Part shown: positions 10,157-20,139 of the stretch, in pieces
How positions within the stretch are numbered: the first letter of the stretch is position 1
How the letters are laid out: each line of letters opens with the position of its first letter
Position numbers and translations under genes: made by a program
Notes under the pieces: model-generated
Databases searched by the model: none
The model's input: the letters and a program-made list of their open reading frames with translations, nothing else
What the model was told of the DNA's origin: nothing
DNA from: Toxorhynchites rutilus septentrionalis
Lineage: Eukaryota; Arthropoda; Insecta; Diptera; Culicidae
DNA length: 64,000 nucleotides
Direction: 5' to 3'
Assembly (NCBI RefSeq): GCF_029784135.1
Contig: NC_073745.1
Span: 103,124,125 to 103,188,124 of the forward strand

Positions 10157-10489
10157 AAAACGACCGGGACTTTCTTTTTAGAGTTTTTAAAAAATGCGTC
10201 GATTTGATTCGGTCGTCAAATTGAAACTGATTTCTTTATTCAATTAAAAATGGAATGGTGCTCCTGATGTTCTGCTGCTTCCGCAAATTTGTTTGTTGTT
10301 GACCGTATGTGTTCTGCTTACTTCGGGGTTGCGTGCACGCGTGGCTGAGTTGTTGACGCCGCGATAATATCCAGGTCGCCGCTGGAATTTGATGGTGCGT
10401 CGGACTGTGATGTTTCGCGGGCGATTTTGCTGACAGTGTTTATCGATTGGGTTGTCTCGATTTGTGTAGGGCCAGAATGGGCCGTAACT
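10157..10489 (-). repeat. Probable 5' LTR of the errantivirus remnant
   Basis: The right edge is set by AGTTACGGCCC on the minus strand (errantivirus LTRs begin AGTTA); the left edge is set by the adjacent primer binding site. It contains AATAAA on the minus strand near 10232. No second copy was found, so the length (333 bp) is an estimate. Confidence 0.45.
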
Positions 10490-11529
10490 TGTATTTATTT
10501 TATTTTTTTATTGTTTTCGTTTTACTAATTAAGAACTGCTTATATACATAATAATTTCAGGAGCTCACCCGCCTTGTTCTTCCATCCGGAACCTCTGCAT
10601 GTGATGGCTGCTTCGTGTCTGGCTTAGTTGATTACCTTCCGCATCGATGTCCTCGGGACGATCATTTTGGTCTTTTTGGAGTTGCTTTCACTTGAATGTG
10701 CGCCACAGCACGTTAACTGCATCAGCCTCACGTTTTCCTCACGTCACTTTGATTTGTTCTCACGGTGTTGTCTTTTTTTCACTTTAACGCATTGTTCATT
10801 GAGCGTTTTTCGATTCACTCTTTAACGTTATCTAGCTTTTAGCGATATTGAACCTTTTTCGTTAGGTTTATTAAACGAGCGGCGTGTTACGCTGATTCGC
10901 GCATTTTTGCTCGCGCATTTTTGTTCGTGCACTATTATTAAGTGCTGCTGGGCACATACAGCTCACTTCGCGTATCGCACAAAAACAAAACCAGCGTGCA
11001 AGCGATCTCTTTATTTGAATGCTGTCTATGGTCATCACTGAATGTCCATTTTTAATAGATTGTAACCCCTAGTTTGATACTCGTTTGATACTTTATTGAT
11101 ACTGACTATTTACAGGGTTTGCTGGTTCTTAAATACTAAGATATTGATTTGTCAGCAATTTTGATGCCCCTTGTTTCCCAGTGTGAAAGAAGTCACAATT
11201 CCGTTCAATAATATTATTGCCACCCGGGACAGCAAAGGGCGATCAAATTCGGCGTCCCTTTCGAGACGGGAATATGCGTCTATGCTATACTCTTTTTGTT
11301 TTAAGTTTTCTTCCAGTCACTGGTTGGGATGATCCGCGAAGAAACCTAATTGCTGATCCTAGCACAACTAACCTATATCCATACTCGCTAACGCGTGCGC
11401 GTATTGAATCAGCTCTTTGTAATCTGATTTCCCGCTTGGTCGGTGGTACCGCAGCGTACTCGTATTGTCGCTTTACAGCTGGTGGAAGGAAACAACTAAC
11501 AACTAACAGCTGATAGCAGCTAGCGGCCA
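10490..11529. other. No gene recognised
   Basis: Mixed sequence with GCTCGCGCATTTTTG-type short repeats near 10885-10930. No known protein is recognised on either strand. One frame at 11217-11513 is open for about 98 codons without an ATG start or any family resemblance. Confidence 0.3.
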
Positions 11530-11580
11530 CACTCTATAAATCGCGAAAATACTTTCCACATCCATAAGCCAGTTCATTCT
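11530..11580 (+). promoter_or_regulatory. Core-promoter-like TATA plus initiator
   Basis: CTCTATAAATCGCG near 11531-11545 is followed about 35 bp later by CCAGTTCATTC. The arrangement fits an insect core promoter or LTR transcription start, but no gene or paired LTR follows. Confidence 0.3.
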
Positions 11581-11764
11581 TTCGTTAGCTTTTCCAGTGA
11601 AATTGTTTATGTCTTTTACAAAGTTGGGAATTCTGCCGAATTCGGGTGCCACTTAAGTACTCGCGCTCAGGAGTATTTTTGAAAAAATAATCTATTCAAT
11701 ACAACGGTCGAATTAAGACTTTCTTAGCATATCTCAACTCAACTCAGCAACAGACAGTATAGTA

Positions 11765-12060
11765 CAGTGTCTGTGACATTGAATATAGATGAGATACAAT
11801 GGCAAGTAACGTGACCTAGAGTATATGTCATGAACAGTCCCATCTCGATGACGCAACGGCTCAAACTGAGAAGACTCCCTGGGTAATCAAGCAGAATAAT
11901 TTCTAGTAGATGAAACCTGGTAAATACTGTAACATTAAATACAGAGGGGATACAATGACAAGCAACGTGACCTAGAGTATACATCATAAACAGTCCCATT
12001 TCCCTGACGCACAGTAGTACTGCAACGGCTAGAGCAGACAATTCCCAAGACAATCAAGCA
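11765..12060. repeat. Two diverged ~157-bp direct repeats
   Basis: Units offset by about 157 bp share GATACAATGGCAAGTAACGT and the following GACCTAGAGTATA, and CAGTCCCAT. They look like a tandem duplication within old repeat DNA. Confidence 0.6.
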
Positions 12061-12620
12061 CAACAGTTCTTTAGTCGGTGAACTTCATTCTAATTGGAGT
12101 TCTAATTGGACCTGCAGATTTCATGAATTTGATCCCTGTCCCTGTCACTTTTTGCATCTCGTTGGTGTTACACTCTCCGTTATATTTCGTGGATTGGCCC
12201 ACCTTGATCACGAACTTGGTTCAATTTTGTTCTTATCTCCGTTTGGGTTGAAGGCACGCATTTGAGTTTTATTCTCATTTACTATGCATTATACACAATC
12301 CACAAAAGACACGCACTATGGGTTTTAATTTGTCGTTAGGCTCGCATTATTTCTCTTTTTATGCGCACTATTTTTCCTTCTCGCCGAACTTTTTGGTTTA
12401 CTGCATTATCACTTTTAGCTATTTGCTTAGTTCTCCACTGTTCAATGTTACTCTTTCACCTCACAGAGGGTCGCAACTCCAAATTTTGCGAATAGTCTTC
12501 TTTCAATCACTTTATTAATTCATTTCGTTTAACAGTCCCGCTCATTGTCTTCACTTATGGTAATTCACTTCCTCGATACCGCGCGAACAAACACTCGGCA
12601 GGGTATCGAGCCGCTGCCAC

Positions 12621-13109
12621 CGGTCGCCATGTAGTAAATTTTCACTTTTAACTTACACTCGGCGGAATTTCGGATTCGAACATTAAATCAAAACGTCGTG
12701 TGACCAGTCCTATGTACATTTTATTCAACACTGCCCCCTTGGCCTCTAAGTCTTAAATACTAGTTTACCTTTTAACTTAAAGTCTACACAAGTCAATTCT
12801 ATACACGCCTCTAGGCGTGGCTCAAACAATAAGCAAAGAAAATTAAACAAGAGAGAGAGAGCATGCAATGATTTCCTGCTGGGTCATGTTTGGATTGCTT
12901 TTCCGCTTTGCTTACGCAAGGCGTTGGAAGTAATAAACAGACTTGTCGCTGAGTGACTAATGTTGTTAGTTATGTTTGGTGTCCGTGTTTTATTATTTTG
13001 GGACGGTGAGGTGTTAGGTTGCACTTGAGGGAATGTGAATTTATGATGTGGGGAAATAATTGTGTGGGAAAGGAAAACATGAACGAGGATAATAAGTTAT
13101 CTCGTTACA
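12621..13109 (-). repeat. Ty3/gypsy 5' LTR plus primer binding site
   Basis: The LTR (13109-12630, 480 bp) begins TGTAACGAG and ends TTTACTACA on the minus strand, and is followed directly by TGGCGACCG (12629-12621). That primer binding site start matches tRNA-Arg, as used by the mdg1/412 group. Leader sequence continues down to about 12060. No gag or second LTR of this element is found, so it is a 5' fragment. Confidence 0.65.
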
Positions 13110-13729
13110 CCTGTCTCCCTGTCATCCCTGTCTAAAACGCTTGTTGTAGTTTCGCGATTCAATTTCCTCGTGTGTGGAGGCACTTTCACTTACCATTTTT
13201 CACTTACCATTAAGATGAGAAGAGAGTTAAACTCGTTCACTAACTCCCAATTAACTTCTCATGCATGGAAGTCGGATTCCGCAACATCAGGGAAGAGGTG
13301 TGCGCTTTATGGGCTAGGGCTGAACTCCGGGCCTGGCGTTGGTTTCCTGTTTCATTCTTTCCTGGTACATGGATGCCATGAATTGGCCCCTATCATTTCA
13401 GTTGAGCCTTCAACGGCTTGACATAATCATGGAATGTCCCAACCCAAAGGCCTTCTCACCTTCAAATAGACCGTCAGTAGTGGCAACGTATAACTATATT
13501 TTTTGCTATGGTGTATTCATGCTAAGCCACTGGATAGGTCTACAAATTTATAACCTCTGAGTCCCATTTCTAATCATCCTTGATTAGTTCTGTAAACTCG
13601 GTACTTCGCGATTAAGTTTTCTGTATACAGTCTTTTTCTTACGCGTTTATGTGATCTGTCCTGTCTTTTTCTGTTTTACTGTTTTTGCGACAGGCTTGTT
13701 TCTTTGTATGGTTCTTATACAAATCAAAT
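13110..13729. other. No gene recognised
   Basis: No coding frame or repeat with a partner in the window was seen here. Confidence 0.3.
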
Positions 13730-13835
13730 AGACATTGTTACTCCTTAACATAACTTCACTGGAGGTTCACTTGTCCCAAAAAAAATTGTGTTCGGCCACT
13801 TGGCCAGGCTTCGGATCCCGGTCACGGTCTTGCCT
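13730..13835 (-). mobile_element. Ty3/gypsy leader fragment
   Basis: Matches the leader at 18751-18820: GGCCACTTGGCCAGGCTTCGG, and CACTTGTCCC close by. The tRNA-Arg site is decayed (GGTCACGGTC then TTGCC). It is another copy of the same family, minus orientation. Confidence 0.6.
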
Positions 13836-13959
13836 TGTAACTAGGGGATACCGTATGGTGCTACCTCACTGGTCCACTGTGGGATGCCTGAATCACTCTA
13901 AAAGAAGCCTTCTCCGAGAAATAAAAAATAACCCAACGCATATGAACAGTGAAATTTAA

Positions 13960-14083
13960 CTTTACATGGCTGCCACCACGGAATGTAGTAGCTGAACTGG
14001 CACTGAAAGGGCTTGACAAAAGATTTGAGGCTTATAATTTATACAAAATCTCGATAAAGATTCGTCCAAACCTCGAGTAAATC
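13960..14083 (-). pseudogene. Downstream part of a gag-like frame split by the env provirus
   Basis: When the 2.87-kb provirus and one AATC copy are removed, this stretch continues the minus-strand frame from 16958-17307 (SLDRF then TRGLDESLSRF). The reading stops after about 35 more codons. It marks the target of the errantivirus insertion. The family is uncertain; it resembles retrotransposon Gag. Confidence 0.45.
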
Positions 14084-14486
14084 AGTTAAGTTCCCTCCAT
14101 GAACTTCGGAGTTTTTAAAAACTAAAAATGTCAAACCGTTTTCGATGGTCGCTAAATCTAGACTAACTTTATTTCATTTCCTTATACAGAGGCCTGCCGA
14201 TTTCTTAGTTTATACAAAGATACTATTTTCTGGGAATCGAAAGCGTGCACTCGGTGTCCCGTTATCGTTGATGCTGATTCTGCATTCTCTTCTATCGCGT
14301 CCGCGCTGCGTGTGGAGTTGGGTTCGCGATAAAGCGAACGATGATGTGTCTTACTGGTGGGATGATGATCGCGCTGTTTGTTGATGTTCTGGTTCCAATG
14401 AAATGATTGTTTCCGCCAATTGCCGCTGATGTTGCTGCAATCGGTCGAGTTGGCGATTCAAGGTGGTCTCAAGAGGAATGTTAACT
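14084..14486 (-). repeat. 3' LTR of the env-only provirus
   Basis: 403 bp, same length as 16551-16953 and apparently identical. In the minus orientation it follows the polypurine tract CTAAAGGAGGGAGA (14500-14487). The last ~45 codons of env lie inside it. Confidence 0.9.
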
Positions 14487-16003
14487 TCTCCCTCCTTTAG
14501 TTCGAGCCGTCTCGGATCGATGTTTGATTTTGATCTTCCAAGTTTTAATACTGGGCAAATGTTAATATTCTTTATACAAAGAATTACGGCTATGAAGCAA
14601 ATCACTGTTGACAAAGAAATTCCTCCGAATGTTGTCCATAGACTGAAACGAAGACTATTCTGTCGTAAATGAATGTGATCTAATTTCTGTCTGTTGATAA
14701 TCGCTGTGTCGCGTATTTCTGTAATGTCATGCTCTTTTTGTAATGTCCAGTGAATTAGAGTGTTATAAAGTGCTCCGTACAGAACTTCGGTTTCACCGAT
14801 TATTTCTGAATTTTGAAACTTATGACCGTTGAACTTGACTGTACAATTTGCGAATTTGATTATGAAATTTCCGGTGATAGTTCTATCATCGGGTCCACAG
14901 TTGGATTTGAGTGTCTGGTTTCGGGCGTTTGAGATTAATATAGTGTTTTCGTTGATCAACTGCTGTATTGTGTCATTCTTGAAAATTGAGATGCAGCGAG
15001 ACTCCTTTCCGAGTATGATTGGTTTGATACAGTCATCTTCGATTTCGTCAATGTAGGATGATCTTTGTACAAAATCTTCAGGTTTACTGGTTTTGAAGAG
15101 TTTCGGCCCATGTCGTATTACGTGGCTTGGGTAGGTTTTGATAATTTGATCGTTTACGATGAGCGGAAAAATTCTTGTAATTGTAGATGTAGAGTTTTCC
15201 AATTCGGGAACGTGCAGAATGTACAGTAAGTCTCCATTATTGACGGCAATTTTGGGTGTGACAAATTGTAGCGCTTCGTCCGGAAAGTTGATTTCTACTC
15301 CTTGGTCCTGAAGAGCAGATTTGATCACATTTATTTCACGTGTTGTTAGAATTTTGTTATTGATGACAGAAATTCTGGTGAGTGCGATTGCTTCTTGAAT
15401 GTTATCTAAAAGTTCATTGACAATATCAACGTTCAACATCGTGGTAACTGCTTGTAAAATATCCAATTCTTTCGTACTGTTATTTATTGAACTAGCTATT
15501 TGATTAATCGCCTGTGTCAGTTGGGTAATTCGGTTGTTGATATTTTCGTTGATTTGATATTGTTGATTATTCTGATTGATGAGGTCATTCATGGATGAAT
15601 TGATTATTCTCAGGTCCTGTGCATCAGGTGAACCGGCGATCCATTTCCACGCGGTGCCTATTGTATCCCATCTCTTTTGTCGGTGCGCTTTTTGTGGTTT
15701 TAATGCGTAGAGGGACGAGTACAGCTTTTTGATTCGGAATTTTATAACTTCGTGCAATGGGTTAGTTGATGTTAGTTGAGCATAAAATTTTGCTGTTACA
15801 AGTTCTGCGCTTTCCTCAATTTGATCTAAGTTGATTGGATGTATAATGTTTATTGTTCCAGTCTGTATTTTGCAATTAATTTGTTTGATTAACACTATTG
15901 GGTTATTTCCAAGATCCACGATATTTAAAATTGGATCACTGTGTATTTGGGTGAGAGCTGTCAGCCATGCTATCAGTATATTCCGTAACATTTTCCTATA
16001 CAT
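14351..16003 (-). CDS. env: Errantivirus envelope glycoprotein (F-like)
   Basis: 550-codon intact frame. I chose ATG at 16003 because the 31 open codons upstream contain no ATG and the chosen start gives a hydrophobic signal peptide (NILIAWLTALTQI). A furin-type site RQKR lies at about residues 108-111, followed by a WDTIGTAWKWIAGS-like fusion segment, as in gypsy/baculovirus F-type envelopes. A heptad-rich region (SSMNDLINQNNQQ onward) and several N-glycosylation sites follow. A single membrane anchor (LSTVICFIAVILCI) lies at about 457-479, with a ~70-residue cytoplasmic tail. Such proteins mediate membrane fusion in insect endogenous retroviruses. The C-terminus is encoded by the 3' LTR. 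Unusually, no gag-pol precedes it. No internal stop or shift is seen, so the protein may still be made. Confidence 0.85.
   Translation of the reverse strand: MYRKMLRNILIAWLTALTQIHSDPILNIVDLGNNPIVLIKQINCKIQTGTINIIHPINLDQIEESAELVTAKFYAQLTSTNPLHEVIKFRIKKLYSSLYALKPQKAHRQKRWDTIGTAWKWIAGSPDAQDLRIINSSMNDLINQNNQQYQINENINNRITQLTQAINQIASSINNSTKELDILQAVTTMLNVDIVNELLDNIQEAIALTRISVINNKILTTREINVIKSALQDQGVEINFPDEALQFVTPKIAVNNGDLLYILHVPELENSTSTITRIFPLIVNDQIIKTYPSHVIRHGPKLFKTSKPEDFVQRSSYIDEIEDDCIKPIILGKESRCISIFKNDTIQQLINENTILISNARNQTLKSNCGPDDRTITGNFIIKFANCTVKFNGHKFQNSEIIGETEVLYGALYNTLIHWTLQKEHDITEIRDTAIINRQKLDHIHLRQNSLRFSLWTTFGGISLSTVICFIAVILCIKNINICPVLKLGRSKSNIDPRRLELKEGEVNIPLETTLNRQLDRLQQHQRQLAETIISLEPEHQQTARSSSHQ
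14487..14500 (-). other. Polypurine tract
   Basis: Minus strand CTAAAGGAGGGAGA directly abuts the 3' LTR and would prime plus-strand DNA synthesis. It lies inside the env coding sequence. Confidence 0.7.
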
Positions 16004-16534
16004 TTGATCAGATAGTAATATAAAGAGTTGTTTTTTTTTTGTTTTGTTTTGATATGAGGAATTTGAAGAAATAAAATTACAATGTATTTTATTCACTTAA
16101 GATAAATGTTAGTAAATGTTATTATCAATATAGTTGTTGCTTTAGAAAAAGTATAATTTTGAAATTGCATGAATTCGAGATATTTTCTTGTTGACAAATT
16201 TCGTGAATTTTATATAAAATACTGTATCTGAGGAATATTACATACTTATTTTTTTTTTATTACCTTTCTGTTTGAATTTATTATTATTTATTTACTTTAT
16301 TTTCTCTCCCCTTTACACAATTTTTTCTGATGAATAAGAATACCGGGTCGTGTGCCTAATTTATTTATCGATGTCCCCTCGATAGTGTAGGTTCAACGCT
16401 GATTCCGGGTGCTTCTGTTGGAGGTCCTCAAATCATCAATATCCTCTTGATGATGCTTTTTCCTTCGATGTCCCTTCGATGGAATACGCCGGTTTTTTCT
16501 CACATTAATCACTCGCGGAACGCGTTTAACTAAT

Positions 16535-16551
16535 CCACAAAGACTGCGCCA
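16535..16551 (-). other. Primer binding site of the env-only provirus
   Basis: Minus strand TGGCGCAGTCTTTGTGG starts at the last base of the 5' LTR. The first ten bases match the tRNA-Ser site of the remnant at 10139-10156; after that it diverges. A functional priming site is therefore retained. Confidence 0.75.
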
Positions 16552-16953
16552 GTTAAGTTCCCTCCATGAACTTCGGAGTTTTTAAAAACTAAAAATGTCA
16601 AACCGTTTTCGATGGTCGCTAAATCTAGACTAACTTTATTTCATTTCCTTATACAGAGGCCTGCCGATTTCTTAGTTTATACAAAGATACTATTTTCTGG
16701 GAATCGAAAGCGTGCACTCGGTGTCCCGTTATCGTTGATGCTGATTCTGCATTCTCTTCTATCGCGTCCGCGCTGCGTGTGGAGTTGGGTTCGCGATAAA
16801 GCGAACGATGATGTGTCTTACTGGTGGGATGATGATCGCGCTGTTTGTTGATGTTCTGGTTCCAATGAAATGATTGTTTCCGCCAATTGCCGCTGATGTT
16901 GCTGCAATCGGTCGAGTTGGCGATTCAAGGTGGTCTCAAGAGGAATGTTAACT
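16551..16953 (-). repeat. 5' LTR of the env-only provirus
   Basis: 403 bp, apparently identical to 14084-14486. It borders the AATC target duplication at 16954-16957. Confidence 0.9.
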
Positions 16954-16957
16954 AATC

Positions 16958-17307
16958 TATCAAGTGAGATTTTATTATACAATTTAATGAGAGCAGCTTC
17001 ATGCCCTCTCCATTCTTTGTCTATGCAGATAGCGGAAGTAATGTGGTCATTTCTCTTATTCTACAATAATAAGATAATAAGGCCTTTTCTTGTTTGGATT
17101 ATACAAACGCAATATATCCTTCATGCACTCCCAAGTGTTGGATGTATTGTTTGTGGTTAGGACGTCACTTGCCTCGTCCTTAATTTTCCCACGTATGGTC
17201 TTTGAGATTAATTGGTAGTGGAACGATTTTTTTGAACAATCATATAGTTCTAAGATGTTTTTACATACACTAGAATCCACTGCGATGAATTTTTGTGATT
17301 TCCACAA
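16958..17307 (-). pseudogene. Gag-like retrotransposon fragment interrupted by the env provirus
   Basis: The minus-strand frame has FHYQLISKTIRGKIKDEA and NTSNTWECMKDILRLYN, resembling the central domain of Ty3-type Gag (RKIRGKA...T W...LL..Y). A shift near 17056 moves the reading to a second frame (ICIDKEWRGHEAALIKLYN), which runs to the target site and continues at 14083. Decayed before the insertion. Confidence 0.5.
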
Positions 17308-18110
17308 AAATCCGATAGATCCGATACAGTGGCTGGGATACGGCCACGAACGTGAAAACTAGTATTTCAGTCAATGGTACAATACAATAAACTAAGTAGG
17401 GAAAATGGTTTGTTTTATGGTTACCAACATTCCTTTGGTAGACCCGTTTTCCAAAATAACCGTATATCACTTCAATTTCTATTAGAGATAAAGCCGCACC
17501 AAGATCGGTGCTTCTACACGCAGTTTGTTTGGTCTACCCCGAGACATTAAGATCGTTGAAGCATCGGACCGGCGATATATTCCGTTATTCATCGCGTGTA
17601 ATTTATGCGCGATGAAGAAATGTTGGTGCAAGTTGATGTTTTACGCAATTCTCAGCACCGCTGCTGACGAGCAGATGTCGTTTCGGGAGACAATGCTTGC
17701 GTGGAAACGTGATAGAGTGAGGTTCCTTATCAAGACCATCAATAACAATCACTTCACTTCACTGCCGAATATTAACCACTTCGGTACGGAAATAAACGAA
17801 ACTGCACTGGACAAACGGATAAACACTGTTAACAAAGCGAATAACGCGCCAATAGCAATTGAAAACAACAAAAGTATTCTTTAAAAAACGGTACACAAAA
17901 AATAATAACAACATGTGTTGCACTCAGTTACGCTGTGGCGCTCAGTCAACGAGTGTTGCCAAAATTTTTAATTTTTTCTCACAAGCATATAAAATAATTA
18001 AACATTTCTATCAGTATTTATGTTTCGACGGACGGTGATATTACTAATTGGTGAAGAACGTCTTTACCCGTTCGTGGTTAAGCTTCATTTCATTTTATTC
18101 AATTCAATTT
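17308..18110. other. No gene recognised
   Basis: A + strand frame at 17525-17884 (119 codons, no family resemblance, alternative start) is the longest. I do not support it as a gene. The remainder is AT-rich. Confidence 0.3.
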
Positions 18111-18162
18111 TTACATTGGTTCCCTACTCTTGGGCGGTGGCTACGTGACACTTTTTGCGATG

Positions 18163-18222
18163 CTCAGCATAATCGTCGTCGCCCGGTTGTCGCTCGGGTG
18201 GCGTGACTCCGATTATGCTGAG
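18163..18222. repeat. Inverted repeat with 13-bp perfect arms
   Basis: CTCAGCATAATCG (18163-18175) and CGATTATGCTGAG (18210-18222) are exact reverse complements around a 34-bp GC-rich loop. It lies near the 5' part of a Ty3/gypsy fragment. Confidence 0.7.
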
Positions 18223-18550
18223 TACAATGTTTATGTTAACTTACCGCGCTGCGCGCTCATATTCAAGGGACGTATCCACCACATTTAATTTGAATAAATT
18301 TGTCTTGAGAGTATTTGCTAATTTGAATATCTCTTCCAACTGAACTTTCAATTTGTTCGTTGAGCGTTGTTTGTACATGTCTGTCTATTTCTGTTCTATG
18401 AAATTCTGGTATTCTATAATTTATTATGTTTTTTCAATCACTTCGTTGTAAGTTATTTTAAGTAGGAAAGAAGGAAAACTTTTCATACAACAAAAAAGTT
18501 ATACTAATACGGGCAAACTTATATCGATTTTCTTACCCGATTTTTTTGTT

Positions 18551-18820
18551 TTACTGGTGTTCCTGTCTTCTGCGACGTTCCTCGTGAGCGCTGATTTCCA
18601 TTTGCAGCTCCCTATAGCTCCGCATGAGCTCCTCCGTGGCTTTCATTTGTGTTATCCTGAAAACCGCTGCGGCGGCTAACTTGAAGATCTCCTCCACGAT
18701 GAGCTTTTTGGCAGCTATCGCTTGTCTGGAATTAATTTCACTGGGGCTCACTTGTCCCCACTAAAAACAAATGTTTTACGGCCACTTGGCCAGGCTTCGG
18801 ACGTCCTGTCACGGTCGCCA
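18551..18820 (-). mobile_element. Ty3/gypsy 5' leader and gag start
   Basis: The primer binding site TGGCGACCGTGACA (18820-18807) matches a tRNA-Arg 3' end, as in the mdg1/412 group. It is followed by GGCCAAGTGGCC and a ~66-codon open frame (18751-18551) rich in charged helix (AIAAKKLIVEEIFKLAA), likely the start of Gag. The LTR must lie above 18821, but its outer end is unclear, perhaps because the Tc1 fragment at 19040-19291 is inserted in it. The same leader is seen at 13730-13835. Confidence 0.6.
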
Positions 18821-19039
18821 AATAACGTTAAAACATAAACTGTTTGTTTGTTGAGTAACTTCGTATCTAACTGAGGAGGCTTCCTTTTTCACTATAAGGT
18901 ATTCTACAGTACCCCAGAGAGGTAGCGCCACTTGGCCGACTTGGGTACCACATCGATATTCAATCGCTCCATCTCCTCTAACGATCACTGCGTGTGGTGA
19001 GCCGAGGCCATATCCGGCGTGAACACCGCGTCTTCGTCC

Positions 19040-19291
19040 TTATGGTATTTCTTGATGAACGACACAACAACTGATTGTCAGCCACAGCAGCAGCTTCTTG
19101 AGGAACTTGGTGTGTGAAATAAACTTCACTTCGGAGCTCACTTCCTTCGTGGGGGAAGTAAAATACGAAGTGCCCTGTCAGTCGTTGCCATCCAGGGGGA
19201 GATAGGTCTCGTCGTCCATCACTACCGCCACGTCGCTATTCGCCGAGAAAATCAACTTGACCATCTTATTCAGCCGCTGTCGCTGCGTCAT
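19040..19291 (-). pseudogene. Tc1/mariner transposase fragment (first catalytic Asp)
   Basis: Minus-strand reading MTQRQRLNKMVKLIFSANSD, then VAVVMDDETYLPLDGNDWQG, then FISHTKFLKKLLLWLTIS. VVMDDETY carries the first catalytic Asp of the DDE domain. It is the same subfamily as the fragments at 32949-33590 and 38873-39881. The homology ends at both sides. Confidence 0.65.
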
Positions 19292-19295
19292 TGCC

Positions 19296-20130
19296 TATCG
19301 GGTCTGGGGCCTTTTTTAGATTATTGAGCACCCTATTCAATTCTCCTAAGTTATTATATATTACTTCCCAATCTTCTTCGTATTCAGTTTAATGTTCCAT
19401 TAACTGCTAACATAAACGGGAACACTACTCGAGTCTTGGAGTTATCTAGATGACTATCTAGACTTATGAGTGATCGTTTTTCGAATGACTTTATTTTTCA
19501 ATTTATTTCTTCGCGCACCCATTGTTAGCGATCGTTGTTTATCTTAGTAAGCATATTTTAATCTAAACAAAAGATAGCATGTTTGCCCGCATTCCGCCTT
19601 TGTTATTGTTTCAGATCGTTTTTGATCTCAGTCTGACCGTTCTATTGCGGATGTTTGTAATGCTTCTATGTTAGCTACCGTAGGGTGGCGTTATATTAAT
19701 ATGTAGTACATTATAAACATATGTGGTACATTATAAATGTGTGTGTGTTCTAACTTTGGAACCGAATTCTTTCGATACTATTCGGGCGGTCGGAAAAATA
19801 TATTCGAAAAAAAAAACCGTTTAAATGCGACCGTCTTCGACGTGTCTACTTTATTACTCCCCCTCTTAACAAACTTCATCTTACCAACTAATAATTCATG
19901 CAAACTCCTATGGGAGATGCTTGGAGTCGGTTTTACAGAGAGGAAATACAATTAACCAATTACAATCGAATTGGCTATATATAATCGTAAACATTAATTT
20001 GGTTACGCGGAATTTTTGTCGCGCGGATAATGAACTATCGCCACGAGCCACACAGAAACCCGAGTCAGTAAAACAATTAAACCTGGTCAGCGACACTGGC
20101 TGACGAACAAAACTGTAATATGAGATAATT
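19296..20130. other. No gene recognised
   Basis: AT-rich, with repeats of TGTGGTACATTATAAA near 19705-19740. No coding or RNA gene signature was seen. Confidence 0.3.
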
Positions 20131-20139
20131 CGACGAGGT

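Larger units (their letters stand above)
7331..10489 (-). mobile_element. Internally deleted errantivirus (gypsy-type) remnant
   Basis: Read on the minus strand from 10489 downward: a probable 5' LTR (10489-10157), a tRNA-Ser type primer binding site, a leader with three 70-bp repeats, gag, protease, then a jump to the membrane-anchor end of an envelope gene. Reverse transcriptase, RNase H, integrase and most of env are absent, so about 4 kb has been lost near 7980. No 3' LTR matching the 5' one is found near 7200-7330. It belongs to the same broad class as the env-only provirus at 14084-16953 but is older and broken. Confidence 0.7.
14084..16953 (-). mobile_element. Env-only errantivirus provirus (no gag or pol)
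   Basis: A 2870-bp element flanked by a perfect 4-bp target duplication AATC (14080-14083 and 16954-16957). Both LTRs are 403 bp (14084-14486 and 16551-16953), and I saw no difference between them; both begin AGTTAAG and end GTTAACT. Minus-strand order: 5' LTR, primer binding site, 547-nt leader, env, polypurine tract, 3' LTR. There is no trace of gag, protease, RT or integrase. Matching LTRs point to recent insertion, with enzymes supplied in trans. It could be a reverse-transcribed spliced env RNA, or a deletion derivative; see findings. Confidence 0.85.

Noticed and set aside
17525..17884. 119-codon + strand open frame
   Set aside because: No ATG at the listed start, no family resemblance, surrounded by retrotransposon debris and not repeated elsewhere in the window.
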